Shown here piece after piece: positions 19,151 through 30,388 of a stretch of 64,000 nt of DNA. A program made the translations under genes and the position numbers. The stretch comes from Piliocolobus tephrosceles. Its lineage: Eukaryota; Chordata; Mammalia; Primates; Cercopithecidae. The stretch covers positions 50,818,303 through 50,882,302 of the forward strand of contig NC_045443.1 in assembly GCF_002776525.5 (NCBI RefSeq). Reading direction: 5' to 3'. Every line of letters starts with the position of its first letter. The first letter of the stretch is position 1. The notes beneath the pieces were generated by a model. That model was given only the letters and a program-made list of their open reading frames with translations, had not been told where the DNA came from and ran no database searches.

Positions 19151-19540
19151 ACAACAAAACTCCTACTCAGAATTCAGTGTTAACATACAGTCAGGAATGG
19201 GGTTCAGTGCCTAAAATGCAGCAGGAGGAAGATCTTGGGAGTCCTGCTTTCTGTCGTGCCGGGACCCTGGCATCACTGGATGGCAAACTGGCTCAATGGG
19301 CGAATAGTCAGCAAAATGCCGCAGCTGCTTCTGGTGGCTTCGCCCTTTCCCCCCCTTCCCGTTTCCTCCTTTCCACTCCGGTGACAAACCATGAGAAAAG
19401 CAGCAACAGCGAGCCAGAAGATAGGGCTAAATATGATCCGAATCTCTCTTTCCTGGCTCCTGGGACAGTCTAGGAATAACGGGCACCCGCGACACGCTGT
19501 AATGTTGCGAGGTCACTCCAGGCTTACCCGAACCTCTGCT
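19151..19540. other. Upstream flank of ATP5MC2
   Basis: Unique sequence. A 187-codon plus-strand frame crossing 18910-19473 has no recognisable domain and begins inside the CpG island, so I do not call it a gene. Confidence 0.4.
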
Positions 19541-20300
19541 CAGGTTTCAACTACGCGAGTTGGGATAAGCAGCGCCCCACTCCCCCGCCCCCATGCTCTC
19601 CTGAACGCCCCGTCTTCTCTCCCCTTTCGCTCGCCCTTCCCCTGATGGAAGGAGGTGGGGGGCTTCCTGGCCCTCATCTTTCCTAGGCCTCCTTGTCTCC
19701 CAGACAGGACCTGCCTTGCCCTTTGGAACAGGGCGACAAGGCCTATCCAGTTCCAAACCCCTGCCGTCCCTGCATCGTGCTTGAACGCAGCACGAGAAAG
19801 ACGGGAAAAACTCACCAAACCCCATAAAAAATAAAAAATAAAAAGAAAGCCGCGGTCGTAAATAAAGGCAAATCCGCCACCCTCTGAGGGGCCGTTTGTC
19901 CTCCCCTCCTTGGCCCCGTCCTTCCCGCCGCCCCCTCCCGGCTCCCGGGCCCCGCGGCGCCCCGGCCCCGAGCTCCTCCATTTAATCGGATTTGGGAGAA
20001 GGGGAGGATAAATCACGGCAGCAGCTTTACGGTCCCGGAGGAGAGGCGAGCCGCAGCCAGGCACACCCCGGTCGGCGATAAAAACCGCCGCTGAAAGCCC
20101 ACGGAGCAATTTCCCGGGACCCCGAGCGACGCCATTACAGGAATGTAATTTTGCCCGGATGAGGCCCCGAGTTTAATTATCCTCGCGGAGGAATTTCAAT
20201 GCGGCCAATCCATCTTGCAGGCGGGCGGCAGAGGGATTTATATGGGCCCGTTATTTCACACCGATCCTCCATCTGCATTTTTATGGCCCTGAGCTCCTGA
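19541..20300. promoter_or_regulatory. CpG-rich, repeat-free candidate regulatory island
   Basis: CpG-dense DNA (19541-20110) runs into a mixed block with 'TTTAATTATCC' (20172), 'CGGCCAATCC' (20202), 'TTTATATGGGC' and 'TTTTTATGGCCC'. GC-rich DNA with intact homeodomain-type AT motifs and no repeats is typical of deeply conserved developmental enhancers. Conservation itself is not tested here. Confidence 0.45.
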
Positions 20301-20849
20301 AAGGGGGGGTAAGGAGTGGGGAGAAATAGGAGAAGCAGGCGAGAAGAGGAGGGTTGTGGGCTGCCCGTCTTTCCTAAATTCACGTTTCCAGCTCTATTAG
20401 GATTCTCACAGGTTCTTCTGAAATCCCCAAATCTCCAGTTCCAGTTGTTGATTGCGCCCCGAGCGGGTAGGTAGGTGGGAAATGGAACTGGGATCCTTGG
20501 GAATCAATCAACAGGTATTTATCAAGTACCAAGTGGTGCCAGGCACTGTGGAGATGCTGTTAGGAGAAAGACAGGCTAGCAAAGACACAAGTTTATCCCC
20601 TGAGGTCTCCAGACATCTCCACTCCCACCAAAACGGAATTCTTTTAAGCTGTCGGCTTCACATCCTCAGTGGCAGAGAAAGTCCACCGTTCTTAGGGGCC
20701 ACCACCCCCAAACGGCTGTTGCAGCTGTTGCGACAATTTGGGCACTCAGATATGGCTAACAATCCCAGAGGAGGATCAGAAAAGGGGCCTGAGAGGAAGC
20801 TAAAGCTGGCTCTTTCCAAAAGTTACAGCCTGCGATGTTTAACACTCCC

Positions 20850-21065
20850 TTACCCTCATAGAATAATGGGTTCTGCGTTCAGACAAATCTGGGTTCCCAA
20901 ATCGCTGTGTGACCTTGAGCTAGCTGTTTAACCCCCTTTAAATCTATTTCCTCCTGTGTAAATTGGGAAGAATAATAGTACTTACCACACAGTCAATACT
21001 GGGATAATACATATGAAGCTTTTAGCAAGGTACTTGGTACCCAGTAAGAGTTCGGTAATTGCTAG
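20850..21065 (+). repeat. MIR SINE
   Basis: 'GGGTTCCCAAATCGCTGTGTGACCTTGAG', 'TATTTCCTCCTGTGTAAATTGGG' and 'TACTTGGTACCCAGTAAG' in MIR order. Relatively well kept. Confidence 0.8.
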
Positions 21066-21069
21066 CATC

Positions 21070-21135
21070 AAAATCATCATCCTCACCACCACCATCACCA
21101 CCACCACCATTACCATCACCACTACCATCATCACT
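21070..21135. repeat. (CAC/CAT)n microsatellite
   Basis: Trinucleotide array ATC/ACC, directly after the MIR. Confidence 0.85.
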
Positions 21136-21570
21136 GCTTCTATAGTTAAGGGTATTGCAACTCAATTCTGCACTGCTACCTATATAGACTGTTTATTGCA
21201 AGGTCCTTGAGATAATATCTCCTGAAAGAGACTCAACTACACTTTAAAAACGGTTTCACCTGCATAAATCATACAAAACAAGTTATTTTACTTGCTGGTG
21301 AGTGGAGATCTGAGGGAAGGCTGAGAATCCTGGGACTATTACTAGGAGACTTGAAGCAAGAAATCAAATCCGCAAGGGAGCAGTGAGGCTACAAAAAGGA
21401 GGTTTGTAAGGGGAGGGGTGAATTTGAAGACAACAAAAGATCCAAGAGAAGCTTAGCTGAAGGTCGGGTGATCTTCTTAACTATGGGCTTGGGGAAGGGT
21501 CCCTCTTTCACTTCACAAAGGGAAAACTGGGGTCCAGGAAGGAAAGGGTGTGGAGAGAGAACTATCCTTT

Positions 21571-21861
21571 CCAATCAGTCCCTTTCTTTTCGTACCAGAC
21601 CATGTAACAAGGTTGGCCTGATTGGCCAGTTTTTTTTAATGACTGTGAGTGGCAGATTCTGACTGGTTGGCAGCCTCCCTGCACAGTGGTGACGGAGAAA
21701 TGAGATTGATCTTTTCTTTCTTAGGATTGGTTAACAACCCTCAGGGGAGGCCAGAGACTCATTTTAATTGACTGGATAGGCTAGGAGAGAGGTTCAGCTT
21801 CTCTTATGGAAAGTCCAAGTGTCCTTTTCTACAAAGGTCACCAAGGAAGGGTTTTGATTGG
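21571..21861. promoter_or_regulatory. Cluster of CCAAT boxes
   Basis: CCAAT at 21571, and ATTGG at 21621, 21726 and 21857, within 290 bases of repeat-free DNA. Candidate NF-Y-bound element; promoter activity is inference. Confidence 0.35.
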
Positions 21862-21979
21862 TTTATATATGTTTCTTTGGACAAGAAGCCATAGCTTAGA
21901 GCAGAAAAATCAAGATAATCGTGCAGTCATGCCACAATGAGAAAGAGCCACAGAAAGAAACAGTAGTGATTTTAAAAAC

Positions 21980-22015
<36 letters not shown>

Positions 22016-22020
22016 GACAG
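21980..22020. repeat. (GA)n(GACA)n microsatellite
   Basis: GA units followed by GACA units. Confidence 0.95.
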
Positions 22021-22189
22021 ACACCAGGGCACAGAGAAATGCAAAGAAAAGAAAGATATTGCTAGAGAGAAGAGGAAGGGTTTAAATGGTTTGATTTCCA
22101 TTCCTGATGGCTTAAGATGAGGATACTTTATGATGTGTTTTGCTAGATGTACATGTTGCCACCAAGTGGCATGGATAGAACAGCTGTCT

Positions 22190-22345
22190 TCCAGGCAGGA
22201 GACTGGGAGTCTAGTCCCAGCCCTGCTACTAAATAGTTGAATAGCTATGCAAGTTACTTCATCTCTCGAAGCTTCAGTTTCCTCATTTGGAAAGATCAGG
22301 GAGAGAAGTAGGTGATCTCTAAGATTCCATCCAGTGTTAACGTTC
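22190..22345 (+). repeat. MIR SINE
   Basis: 'GGGAGTCTAGTCCCAGCCCTGCTACTAA' to 'TCAGTTTCCTCATTTGG'. Confidence 0.8.
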
Positions 22346-22739
22346 CAGGATTCTCTTTCTTTCTGCTAAACAGGCACTTTCCTGCACGTTAAAGTGGAGC
22401 CTTTGCACTGCCAATACTTCTTACATATTCAGCTTCTCTATTTATTTGTGATTGTTAATTTCAAGCTCCTGGGCTGCGATGGGCTGGTGGGAACTGACTG
22501 ATAGATTTTCTACTTTTCCTTGCTAAATCAGTTCCCTAAGACATCAGGACTGTGAGACATCGGCAAACCTCCCTACTTCTAGAGAAAGAAAACAGTAGAT
22601 AAAGGAAGGGAAAGGATCACTGGTATCCAGGCTTCTGAGGGAGGAATCAGTGGGAGAGATGGTGGCAGAGGGATGGCCAAAAAAGTTTTTGCTGGGGAAG
22701 AACTTCAACTTCCTTTGAATTTGTTTATTTTTAATTTAT
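22346..22739. other. Intergenic unique DNA
   Basis: Nothing recognised. Confidence 0.4.
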
Positions 22740-23042
22740 TTTTATTTTATTTTATTTTTTGGAGACAGGGTCTTGTTCTGTTGCCCAGGCTGGGGTACAG
22801 TGACACGATCGTGGTTCACTGTAGCCTCGACCTCCTGGGCTCAATTGATCCACCTGCCTCAGCCTCACAAGTAGCTGGGACTACAGGCATGCGCCACCAT
22901 GCCGGCTAATTTTTGTATTTTTTGTAGAGATGGGGTTTCACTATGTTGCCCAGGCTGGCCTTGAACTCCTGAGCTCAAGTGATCTGCCTACCTCAACCTC
23001 CCAAAGTTCTGGGATTACAGGCGTGAGCCACCATGCCTGGCC
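22740..23042 (-). mobile_element. Alu SINE, antisense (old)
   Basis: (TTTTA)n head and 'GAGACAGGGTC', ends 'CATGCCTGGCC'. AluJ/Sx-like. Confidence 0.88.
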
Positions 23043-23180
23043 ACAACCAATATTTATTGAGCATCTACTATGTGCAAAGTATTGTGCTACGTATTGTGAA
23101 TGGGTATTAAAAAGGAGAAAACATACTCCTTTGTCTTCATAAATTTAAAATCAGTAAGAGAGACATGTACACATATAACT
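23043..23180 (-). repeat. L2 LINE 3' fragment, antisense
   Basis: 'CCAATATTTATTGAGCATCTACTATGTGC' is the reverse complement of the L2 3' end. Confidence 0.65.
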
Positions 23181-23304
23181 ATAATATGCAGCAGGATTTA
23201 ATAGGCTATATGAGTAATAGGAGTTGTGGAAGCAGTATAACTTTCAGCTAGAATAATCAAGAGGGCAACATAATTAAAGTAGGTTTTTTCCTTTTAAGAA
23301 AATT

Positions 23305-23450
23305 AGCTGGGCGTGGTGGCTCATGCCTGCAATCCCAGCACTTTGGGAAGCCGAGGCAGGGAGACTGCATGAGCCCAGGTGTTTGAGACCAGCCTGGGCA
23401 ACATAGTGAGACCCAATTGCTACAAAAAATAAAAACAAAATGTTTGAAAA
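23305..23450 (+). mobile_element. Alu left monomer (FLAM-like)
   Basis: A single sense monomer ending in an A-rich tail. Confidence 0.8.
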
Positions 23451-23496
23451 AAGAAAATTATGAAATATTTGATTCATACAAAATAATGCAAGTAAT

Positions 23497-23640
23497 GTGT
23501 ATCCACTTATTCAACACATGTATTTTGAGCATCTACTATGTGCTAGGCACTGTTTTTGGTGTTGGGAACACAGGCATGAACAAAGCAAGACAACTTTTCC
23601 AGAACTGACATTTTATATAAACTGTGAAGCTTAGTAATAA
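23497..23640 (-). repeat. L2 LINE 3' fragment, antisense
   Basis: 'TATTTTGAGCATCTACTATGTGCTAGGC' then 'GGAACACAGGCATGAACAAAGCAAGAC'. Confidence 0.7.
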
Positions 23641-23668
23641 AAGGAACACCCATTAGACCACACCCTAA

Positions 23669-23962
23669 TTTTTTTTGAGGGGGGATGGAGTTTTGCTCAT
23701 GTTGCCCATGCTGGAGTGCAGTGGTGTGATCTTGGCTCACTGCAACCTCCACCTCCTGGGTTCAAGCAATTCTCCTGCCTCAGCCTCCCAAGTAGCTGGG
23801 ATTATAGGTGTGCACCACCACAGCTGGCTAATTTTCTATTTTTAGAAGAGACGGAGTTTCACCATGTTTGTCAGGCTGGTCTCAAATTCCTGACCTTAGG
23901 TGATCCACCAGTCTTGGCCTCCCAAAGTGCTGGGATTACAGGCATGAGCCACTGCATGCAGC
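23669..23962 (-). mobile_element. Alu SINE, antisense
   Basis: Full dimer, starting with a T-tract then 'GAGGGGGGATGGAG'. 'CACCCTAATTT' and 'TGCCCTAATTT' flank it. Confidence 0.9.
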
Positions 23963-23997
23963 AGCATGCCCTAATTTAAGAAAAGAAAAAGAAAAAA

Positions 23998-24275
23998 GGC
24001 CAGGCACGGTAGCTCATGTCTGTCATCCCAGCACTTTGGCAGGCCAAGGCAGGCGTATCATTTGAGGTCAGGAGTTCAAAATCAGCCTGGCCCACGTAGT
24101 GGGCCATCTCTATTAAATACACAAAAATTAGCCGGGCGTGGTGGTGGGCACCTGTAATCCCAGCTACTCAGGAGGCTGAGGCAGGAGAATTGTTTGAGCC
24201 TGGGAAGCAGAGGTTACAGTGAGCACAGACTGTGTCACTGCACTCCAGCCTGGGTGACAGAGCAAGACTCCATCT

Positions 24276-24313
<38 letters not shown>
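23998..24313 (+). mobile_element. Alu SINE with a long A tail
   Basis: Sense dimer ending in about 35 uninterrupted A. Confidence 0.9.
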
Positions 24314-24314
<1 letters not shown>

Positions 24315-24887
24315 ACCAATACTACTGAAGGGCCCCATGTGGCTTTTCTTCTGTGCTAATCCCTGAATCTTGTATTTACCATTTCCTGTTTTTTCTTTAT
24401 TTTTTTTAACTTGTATTATTTATTTTGTCTTTCCTTCTTTTTAAAAAAAACATTCTAAGAGTGATATAATACTGTTTGTAGATATCTTTGACTTGCCCTT
24501 TTCATTCAACATTATGTTTTGTTCAACATTATTCAACATTATGTTTCATCTATGTTGATGTGTGTAGTTGTAGTTTATTCATTTTCATTGATGTATAGTA
24601 ACCCACCAATTTATTGACTAATTCTCCTGTTAATGAATATTTGGGCTTGTTTTCATCTTTTTGCTATTACAGACAATGCTGCCTGGAACATTTATGAACA
24701 TGTCTGTACATGTGGGGAAGAATTTCTGCAGGGTATATGTATAAAAGGGAACTGTTTCTGGTAAGACAGGAAATAAAAAAAGAAAAATTTAAAAAAGGAA
24801 ATTTCTGGGTTTTAAGATATGAATATCTTCAACTTTTCTAGAAAATCTCAGATCTCAGTTGGTTTTCTTTCTTTCTTTCTTTCTTTC

Positions 24888-25183
24888 TTTTTTTTTTTTT
24901 TGAGACGGAATTTCGCTCTGTTGCCCAGGCTGGAGTGCAGTGGCCGGATCTCGGCTCACTGCAAGCTCCGCCTCCCGGGTTTACGCCATTCTCCTGCCTC
25001 AGCCTCCCGAGTAGCTGGGACTACAGGCGCCCGCCACCTCGCCCGGCTAGTTTTTTGTATTTTTTAGTAGAGACGGGGTTTCACCAGGTTAGCCAGGATG
25101 GTCTCGATCTCCTGACCTCGTGATCCGCCTGTCTCGGCCTCCCAAAGTGCTGGGATTACAGGCTTGAGCCACCGCGCCCGGCC
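24888..25183 (-). mobile_element. Young AluY (YR-type), antisense
   Basis: Nearly intact. 'GGTTTTC(TTTC)n' stands on both sides as target-site duplication. Confidence 0.92.
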
Positions 25184-25204
25184 GGTTTTCTTTCTTTCTT
25201 TCTT

Positions 25205-25363
25205 TTTTTTTTTTTGAGCTGGAGTCTCGCTCTGTCACCCAGGCTAGAGTGCTGTGGTGCAATCTTGGCTCACTGCAATCTCCGCCTCCTGGGTTCATGC
25301 CATTCTCCTGCCTCAGCCTCCGGAGTAGCTGGGACTACAGGTGCCCGCCACCACGCCTGGCTA

Positions 25364-25401
<38 letters not shown>

Positions 25402-25520
25402 TAGTAGATACAGGGTTTCACTGTGTTAGCCAGGATGGTCTCGATCTCCTGACTTTGTGATCTGCCCGCCTCGGCCTCCCAAAGTGTTGGGCTTACAGGC
25501 GTGAGCCACTGTGCCTGGCT
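25205..25520 (-). mobile_element. Alu SINE, antisense, with (TG)n expansion
   Basis: AluY-like dimer whose central T-rich linker has become (TG)15 at 25370-25399. Confidence 0.9.
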
Positions 25521-25633
25521 CAATTTGTTTTCTAATACTTAAGTGCACCAAAGTATATAAGAGTTTCAGTTGCTACCCTATCCTTGCCAATACTGTATTT
25601 AGTCAGTTTGTTGGGTATAAAATGGAATTTTAT

Positions 25634-25864
25634 GGCCGGGCGTGGTGTCTCATGCCTGTAATCCCAGCACTTTGGGAGGCTGAGGCAGGAGGATCACGAG
25701 GTCAGGAGATCAAGACCATCCTGGCCAATATGGTGAAACTCCATCTCTACTAAAAATACACAAATTAGCTGGATGTGGTGGCGCACACCTGTAAGAACAC
25801 ACCACTGCACTGCAGCCTGGTGACAGATCGAGACTCCATATCAAAAAAAAAAAAAAAAAAAAAA
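25634..25864 (+). mobile_element. Alu SINE with internal deletion
   Basis: Jumps from 'CACACCTGTAA' straight to 'GAACACACCACTGCACTGCAGCC', losing about 75 bases of the right monomer. Confidence 0.88.
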
Positions 25865-26194
25865 GGAATTTCGTGGTGGTTTGAATTTATATTTCCCCCA
25901 TTGTTGATGAGATTAAGTAGTTGAGTATCTTTTCATGTATTTATTGGCCATTCGTGTTCTGACTTCTGCAAAATGCCTAGTCATGTATGTCTTTTGCCCA
26001 TTTTCCTATTGGGTTATTTGTTATCTTCCTATTGATTTTTAGGAATTAACAAATACATGTCCTGGTACTGATCCTTTGTTAGTGGCAGTTTGTGGAGGGG
26101 TTGGGATTTTAGTAGAAGATCTAAGGATGGATGATTTCAGTTCTAGCTCAGTCTTTATTGAGTTGGATTAATTAATTCTTAATTCATTTATCAA

Positions 26195-26262
26195 ATATTT
26201 ATTGACTGTCTAGGCAGACATCATGCTAAATACTGAGAATACAAATATCTCCCACATTTGCG
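26195..26262 (-). repeat. L2 LINE 3' fragment, antisense
   Basis: 'TTATCAAATATTTATTGACTGTCTAGGC' resembles the antisense L2 end. Confidence 0.5.
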
Positions 26263-26424
26263 TATTCCTTACCACTTCCAAAATCCAATTTGGTCCAAAC
26301 CACTGACATCTCTTGCTGGGCCACTACAATACTTCCTAGCTGATCTCCTTGATTCCGATTTGGCCTGGCCACAGTCTACACTCCACAGAGTGAGTAGCTA
26401 AACTGTTCTTTTAAAAGATAGATC

Positions 26425-26525
26425 AGCTCGAGCTCGTGAGTTTGAGGCTGTGGTGAGCTATGATTGCACTACTGCACTACAGCCTGGGTAACAAAGCAAG
26501 ACCCTACCTCTAAAAAATAAAAATT
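26425..26525 (+). mobile_element. Alu right-monomer fragment
   Basis: 'GAGGCTGTGGTGAGCTATGATTGCAC' to an A-rich tail. AluJ-like. Confidence 0.75.
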
Positions 26526-26885
26526 AGAGGAAAATATAGATTGGATCTTGCTACTTAAAACCTTCTAATAGTTTTATAGTACTTGTAGAAAAAATTCAAG
26601 GGTCCAGCTACAATAGGCTCTTACTGAACTTCAGATACAGCAAAGATTTTCTCACTCAGGACCCTTGCTATTACCTCTGCCCGGAATCTTCTTCCCCCAG
26701 ATTACGCCTTGACTGATTCTCTCATTTCATTTAGGCCTCATCTCTGATATCTTCTCCTCAGAGAGGACTTACCTGACCACACTCTCTAAATAGCCATCAC
26801 CCTGTCTTCTTTATCCCTTTATACTTCCTTATTTTTCTTTTTAGCACTTATCATATGTAGTTTTATTTTTATTTTTTAAAAAATT

Positions 26886-26905
26886 TTATTTATTTATTTA
26901 TTTAT

Positions 26906-26946
<41 letters not shown>
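26886..26946. repeat. (TTTA)n(GTTA)n microsatellite
   Basis: About five TTTA units followed by about ten TTAG units, grown from the T-tract of the next Alu. Confidence 0.95.
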
Positions 26947-26948
<2 letters not shown>

Positions 26949-27226
26949 TGAGATGGAGTTTTGCTCTTGTTGCCCAGGCTCGAGTGCAATGGCATGATCT
27001 CGGCTCACTGCAACTTCCGCCTCCCAGGGTCAAACAATTCTCAAGCCTCAGCCGAGAAGCTGGGATTACAGGCATGCACCACCATGCCCGGCTAATTTTG
27101 TGTTTTTAGTAGAGATGGGGTTTCACCATGTTAGCCAGGTGGGTCTCAAACTCCTGACCTCAGGTGATCTGCCCGCCTTGGCCTCCCAAAGTGCTGGGAT
27201 TACAGGCTTGAGCCACCACCCCACTT
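26947..27226 (-). mobile_element. Alu SINE, antisense
   Basis: From 'TTTTGAGATGGAG' to 'GAGCCACCACCCCAC'. Inserted in the L2. Confidence 0.88.
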
Positions 27227-27370
27227 TTTTACTTTTTATCGCTTTTTTACCACACTAGAAGATAAGCTTCCCTAAGGCAGGGACATTGTTCATCACTGTA
27301 TCCCCAGCATTTAGAATAGTACCTGGCACATACTAGGCTCTCAACAGAAATTTTGTGAATGATTGAACAG

Positions 27371-28140
27371 TGAATAAGATATAGCCCTTGCCCTTAACAA
27401 CTTTATAGTCTAACAGGTGATACATAGGATTATTAAATAAAAGGCAAATAATTTCAACACAGAACAATAGTATTATAAAAGGGGTAAGCAGTGGGTGCCA
27501 TGGAAATACATAGGATGGATATGCATCACAGTGCTGAGAAGGAGTAGTCAAGGAAGCCTTCCAGAAGGAGGTGACATTTCTGAGATGCCTAAAAAAACTG
27601 TATAGGGAGGAAATGGAAGGATGTTCCATGGAGTAGTGGCAATAAGTACAGAGGCTTGGAAGTGAGGGATTAAGTGTCTCTTCAACAGAGGGCAAGTAAT
27701 TCAGTGTGGCCAGAATGAACAGTTGTGGTGTGGCAGGATGCAGAGAGATGAGACTAGTTGCTGGTGGGTAGATCCTGAAGGATCTTGAGCATCAAACTAA
27801 GCCATTTGGATTTTATCCAGAAAGCAAAAAGAAGTCATTTAAGCAGGAGAGTGAGAGGCTCAGGTTTGCATTTTAAAAAGATCATTCTAGCTCTAGTGTG
27901 GAGGACTGATGAGAAAGGGCAGGGCTGGCAGCACAGAGAGCAAAAAGGAGACTGTTGTCAAAATCCAGGTGGGAGATGGGGATGGCTTGAACTTGGGGGT
28001 GATAGTGGGAATGGTGAGAAGTAGGCGTAGCTCCGGAGCTTTCAAAGGAAGACCTGACAGGCCTCAGTGATTGACTGGTGTGGGAGATAAAGGAGAAGGG
28101 AGAGGTGAAGATGGCGCTCAGTTTTCTGGCCTGGGTCACC
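27371..28140 (-). repeat. L2 LINE, antisense, tail-to-tail with the preceding L2
   Basis: 'GCCCTTGCCCTTAACAAC', 'CCTTCCAGAAGGAGGTGACATTTCTGAG', 'GGATTTTATCC', 'AAAAGATCATTCTAGC' and 'TTTTCTGGCCTGGG' are reverse-complement L2 landmarks in order. Confidence 0.75.
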
Positions 28141-28584
28141 GAGTGGTGCCATTCTGTGACTCTCTCCCAAGCCTAATCCATCTCCACATTCGAGGAACCA
28201 CCTCCCCAGGCTTCACAACCTAGGAGGCTACCCCTAAGGCTAACCTTCCTCTAAACTTGGTCTTGTACCCAATTACCCTGCGTTCGTTTAACCTTTTCTT
28301 TGGGCTCTATTCCCTCTATTTTCTTCCCACTAAATGAAATGGAAACTTCTCTCTAGATACCTTTGGTTCTGTTCTTATTTTTCCAACCTTACCTGAATCA
28401 CTAGGCCCTCATGTATTTGATTAAAGCTCATGAAAGAGCAAGAATCTTCCACGATATCTCTCCATAGAGGCTAAAACAGGGTTGTAGCTCAAGGGAGCCA
28501 CTGTTGAGTACCATAAGCAGCCTGAAGACTCCTAGACATACAGGACAGAAGAGTGGCAGGATAGACAGTAAAATGACTACAGGT
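28141..28584. other. Intergenic unique DNA
   Basis: Nothing recognised. Confidence 0.4.
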
Positions 28585-28890
28585 GGCCGGGTACAGTGGC
28601 TCACGCCTGTAATCCCATCACTTTGGAAGGCCAAGATGGGTGGATCACTTGAGGCCGGGAGTTCGAGACCAGCCTGGCCAATGTGATGAAATCCTGTCTC
28701 TACTAAAAGTACAAAAATGAGCTGGGCGTGGTGGCACGTGCCTGGAGTAGCTGGTGGCCCAGCTACTCAGGAGGATGAGGCAGGAGAATTACTTGAACCC
28801 GGGAGGCGGAGGTTGCAGTGAGCTGAGATTGCGCCATTACACTCCAGTCTGGGTGTCAGAGTGAGACCCTGTCTCAAGAAGAAAAAAAAA
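28585..28890 (+). mobile_element. Alu SINE
   Basis: Target-site duplication AAATGACTACAGGT / AAATGACTACAAGT at 28571 and 28891. The copy carries a 12-base extra segment ('GGAGTAGCTGGTGG'). Confidence 0.92.
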
Positions 28891-29715
28891 AAATGACTAC
28901 AAGTATGCACTGTAAGTTAGTTACATCCTCTTTAGGTGGGGAATAGCAGGAGAAGTCACAGCAACCATGGAAGGGCAAGGGTGAGAAATCAGCACCCCCT
29001 TTTATAATAAGCTGAAAAGTTTCCGATGAAAAGGTGAATTTGGCAAGCTGTGAGGATGAAGATTGGAATTGCTGGTGGGCAAGTCTGGGGGCTTTCTAGC
29101 CATGAAGAACAGAATGGGAAGGGCAGAAGGAAGAATCAGAGTGCTGTAGTGAGATGAGTGAACCCACCTCTAGTATTTGTGGGGCTCCTGGCAAGAGAAA
29201 AATTTAGGCCCCAATACTGAATATCTAAATATGTAAAAGTTATAAATCAAAGCTAAGAAACCATTAAGTAAACACGTCCTACCCTCTTATCTTGACAAAT
29301 GTATCAATATCAACTGGAAGGTTTATATTTAGAATTCTGGAATTCCTTCACTCCCCTGTCTGCTTCATATTCTCTTTCCATTCATGGCTTTGTCCCACTG
29401 CCGAAGGGGCCTCACACAAAACTGTGTGCTCAGTAAGGCCATACATCTAAACTCCATCTGCACTACAGGCCAACAGGACTAAGAATGTGCCCCCAGTAGC
29501 TCAGTCTGTGCTCTCAAGAGATCAGCCCCCAGGAAGAGGTTGTGGGCTGTGGCCTTCCAAGGGGCTGCTCTGCTCAACAGGGGATTCTGGTAACTGAAGC
29601 ATGGTCTAGGAGTGGGGAGAAATGAGCTCTGGGTAGACACATCCACTTGACCTTAAGTTATCCTCCTTCTGGAGGAGGATGAGGCCGTCTTTAAAAATAC
29701 AGGCACCAAAGATAA
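28891..29715. other. Intergenic unique DNA
   Basis: No repeat, exon or RNA gene recognised. Confidence 0.4.
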
Positions 29716-29717
29716 AA

Positions 29718-29945
29718 TCCCTCTGGCCAAGTCTAAAGGCATGGACTCCGAAATCATATACAGCTAGTTCAAATCACTATTGTAATATTTCTTTATTCTT
29801 CTTTGAACCTGAGGAGGCTCTCTGAGGCTCCGTTTTCTTACTTGTAAAATGAGGATAATAATAACTACCTTACAGGGCTATTGTGAGAATTAAGCCAATG
29901 GTATGCAAAGCACTTGGTATTTAATAACCACTACTCAGTTCACAT
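29718..29945 (+). repeat. MIR SINE
   Basis: 'GGCATGGACTCCGAAATC', 'GAGGCTCCGTTTTCTTACTTG', 'AATGAGGATAATAATAAC' and 'AAAGCACTTGGTA' in MIR order. Confidence 0.8.
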
Positions 29946-30388
29946 TGTTTTTCTTCCCACTCACTGCCATGCTTCCATCAAAGTAACCATGGAGGCTGGG
30001 GAAAAAAATTATGATTTTTTGTTTTTTGTTTTTGGTAAGGCTATCTGACAGAAATGAGTCTAAGAAAAAGGAATTTATAAAGAAGACAGTAATAATCTAG
30101 GCAGTAATAATCCCAGCCCAGCCTGGAATCACGTGGGAGAAAGAGGGATTGTAAGTTATTTTGCATGCAGATAAATGAGAAGTGGTAATGGTGTAATTGC
30201 TTTTACAATCTGTTTGTTTTGCTGAGGGAAGCAGCTGGTTACTGTTTTGATTCTTGGTTTTCATGTTAAGACAGAGGGAGAAAAGGTGTGAATAATCCAA
30301 AATAAAAGAAAATCCAAACACCGTTCCTTGGTGACTAGGAACACAATCAGAGAAACACATGGTTGCAAACACATATGTATTCTGTCTT
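29946..30388. other. Intergenic unique DNA
   Basis: Nothing recognised. Confidence 0.4.

Larger units (their letters stand above)
24480..26090 (+). mobile_element. Old L1 LINE 3' segment, split by three Alus
   Basis: Unique pieces 24480-24885, 25521-25633 and 25865-26090 read continuously as an old L1 3' region. Landmarks are 'TTCTCCTGTTAATGAATATTTGGG', 'GCTATTACAGACAATGCTG' and 'CTTTTGCCCATTTTCCTATTGGG'. Subfamily not assigned. Confidence 0.65.
26265..27370 (+). repeat. L2 LINE 3' end, sense, split by two Alus
   Basis: 'TCTGCCCGGAATCTTCTTCCCCC', 'TTCTCCTCAGAGAGGACTTACCTGACC', 'TTTTTAGCACTTATCATATG' and 'CAGGGACATTGTTCATC...ACCTGGCACATACTAGGC' give the full order of the L2 3' end. Confidence 0.8.

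Noticed and set aside
18910..19473. 187-codon plus-strand open frame in the CpG island opposite ATP5MC2
   Set aside because: Low-complexity, no recognisable domain. Long frames are common by chance in GC-rich DNA. A bidirectional non-coding transcript is possible but not shown.
19540..20109. 189-codon minus-strand frame in the CpG-rich block
   Set aside because: Arg/Gly-rich translation of GC-rich DNA. No start context, splice link or family resemblance.
27333..27695. 120-codon minus-strand frame
   Set aside because: Spans an L2 junction. No L2 protein motif or other domain.
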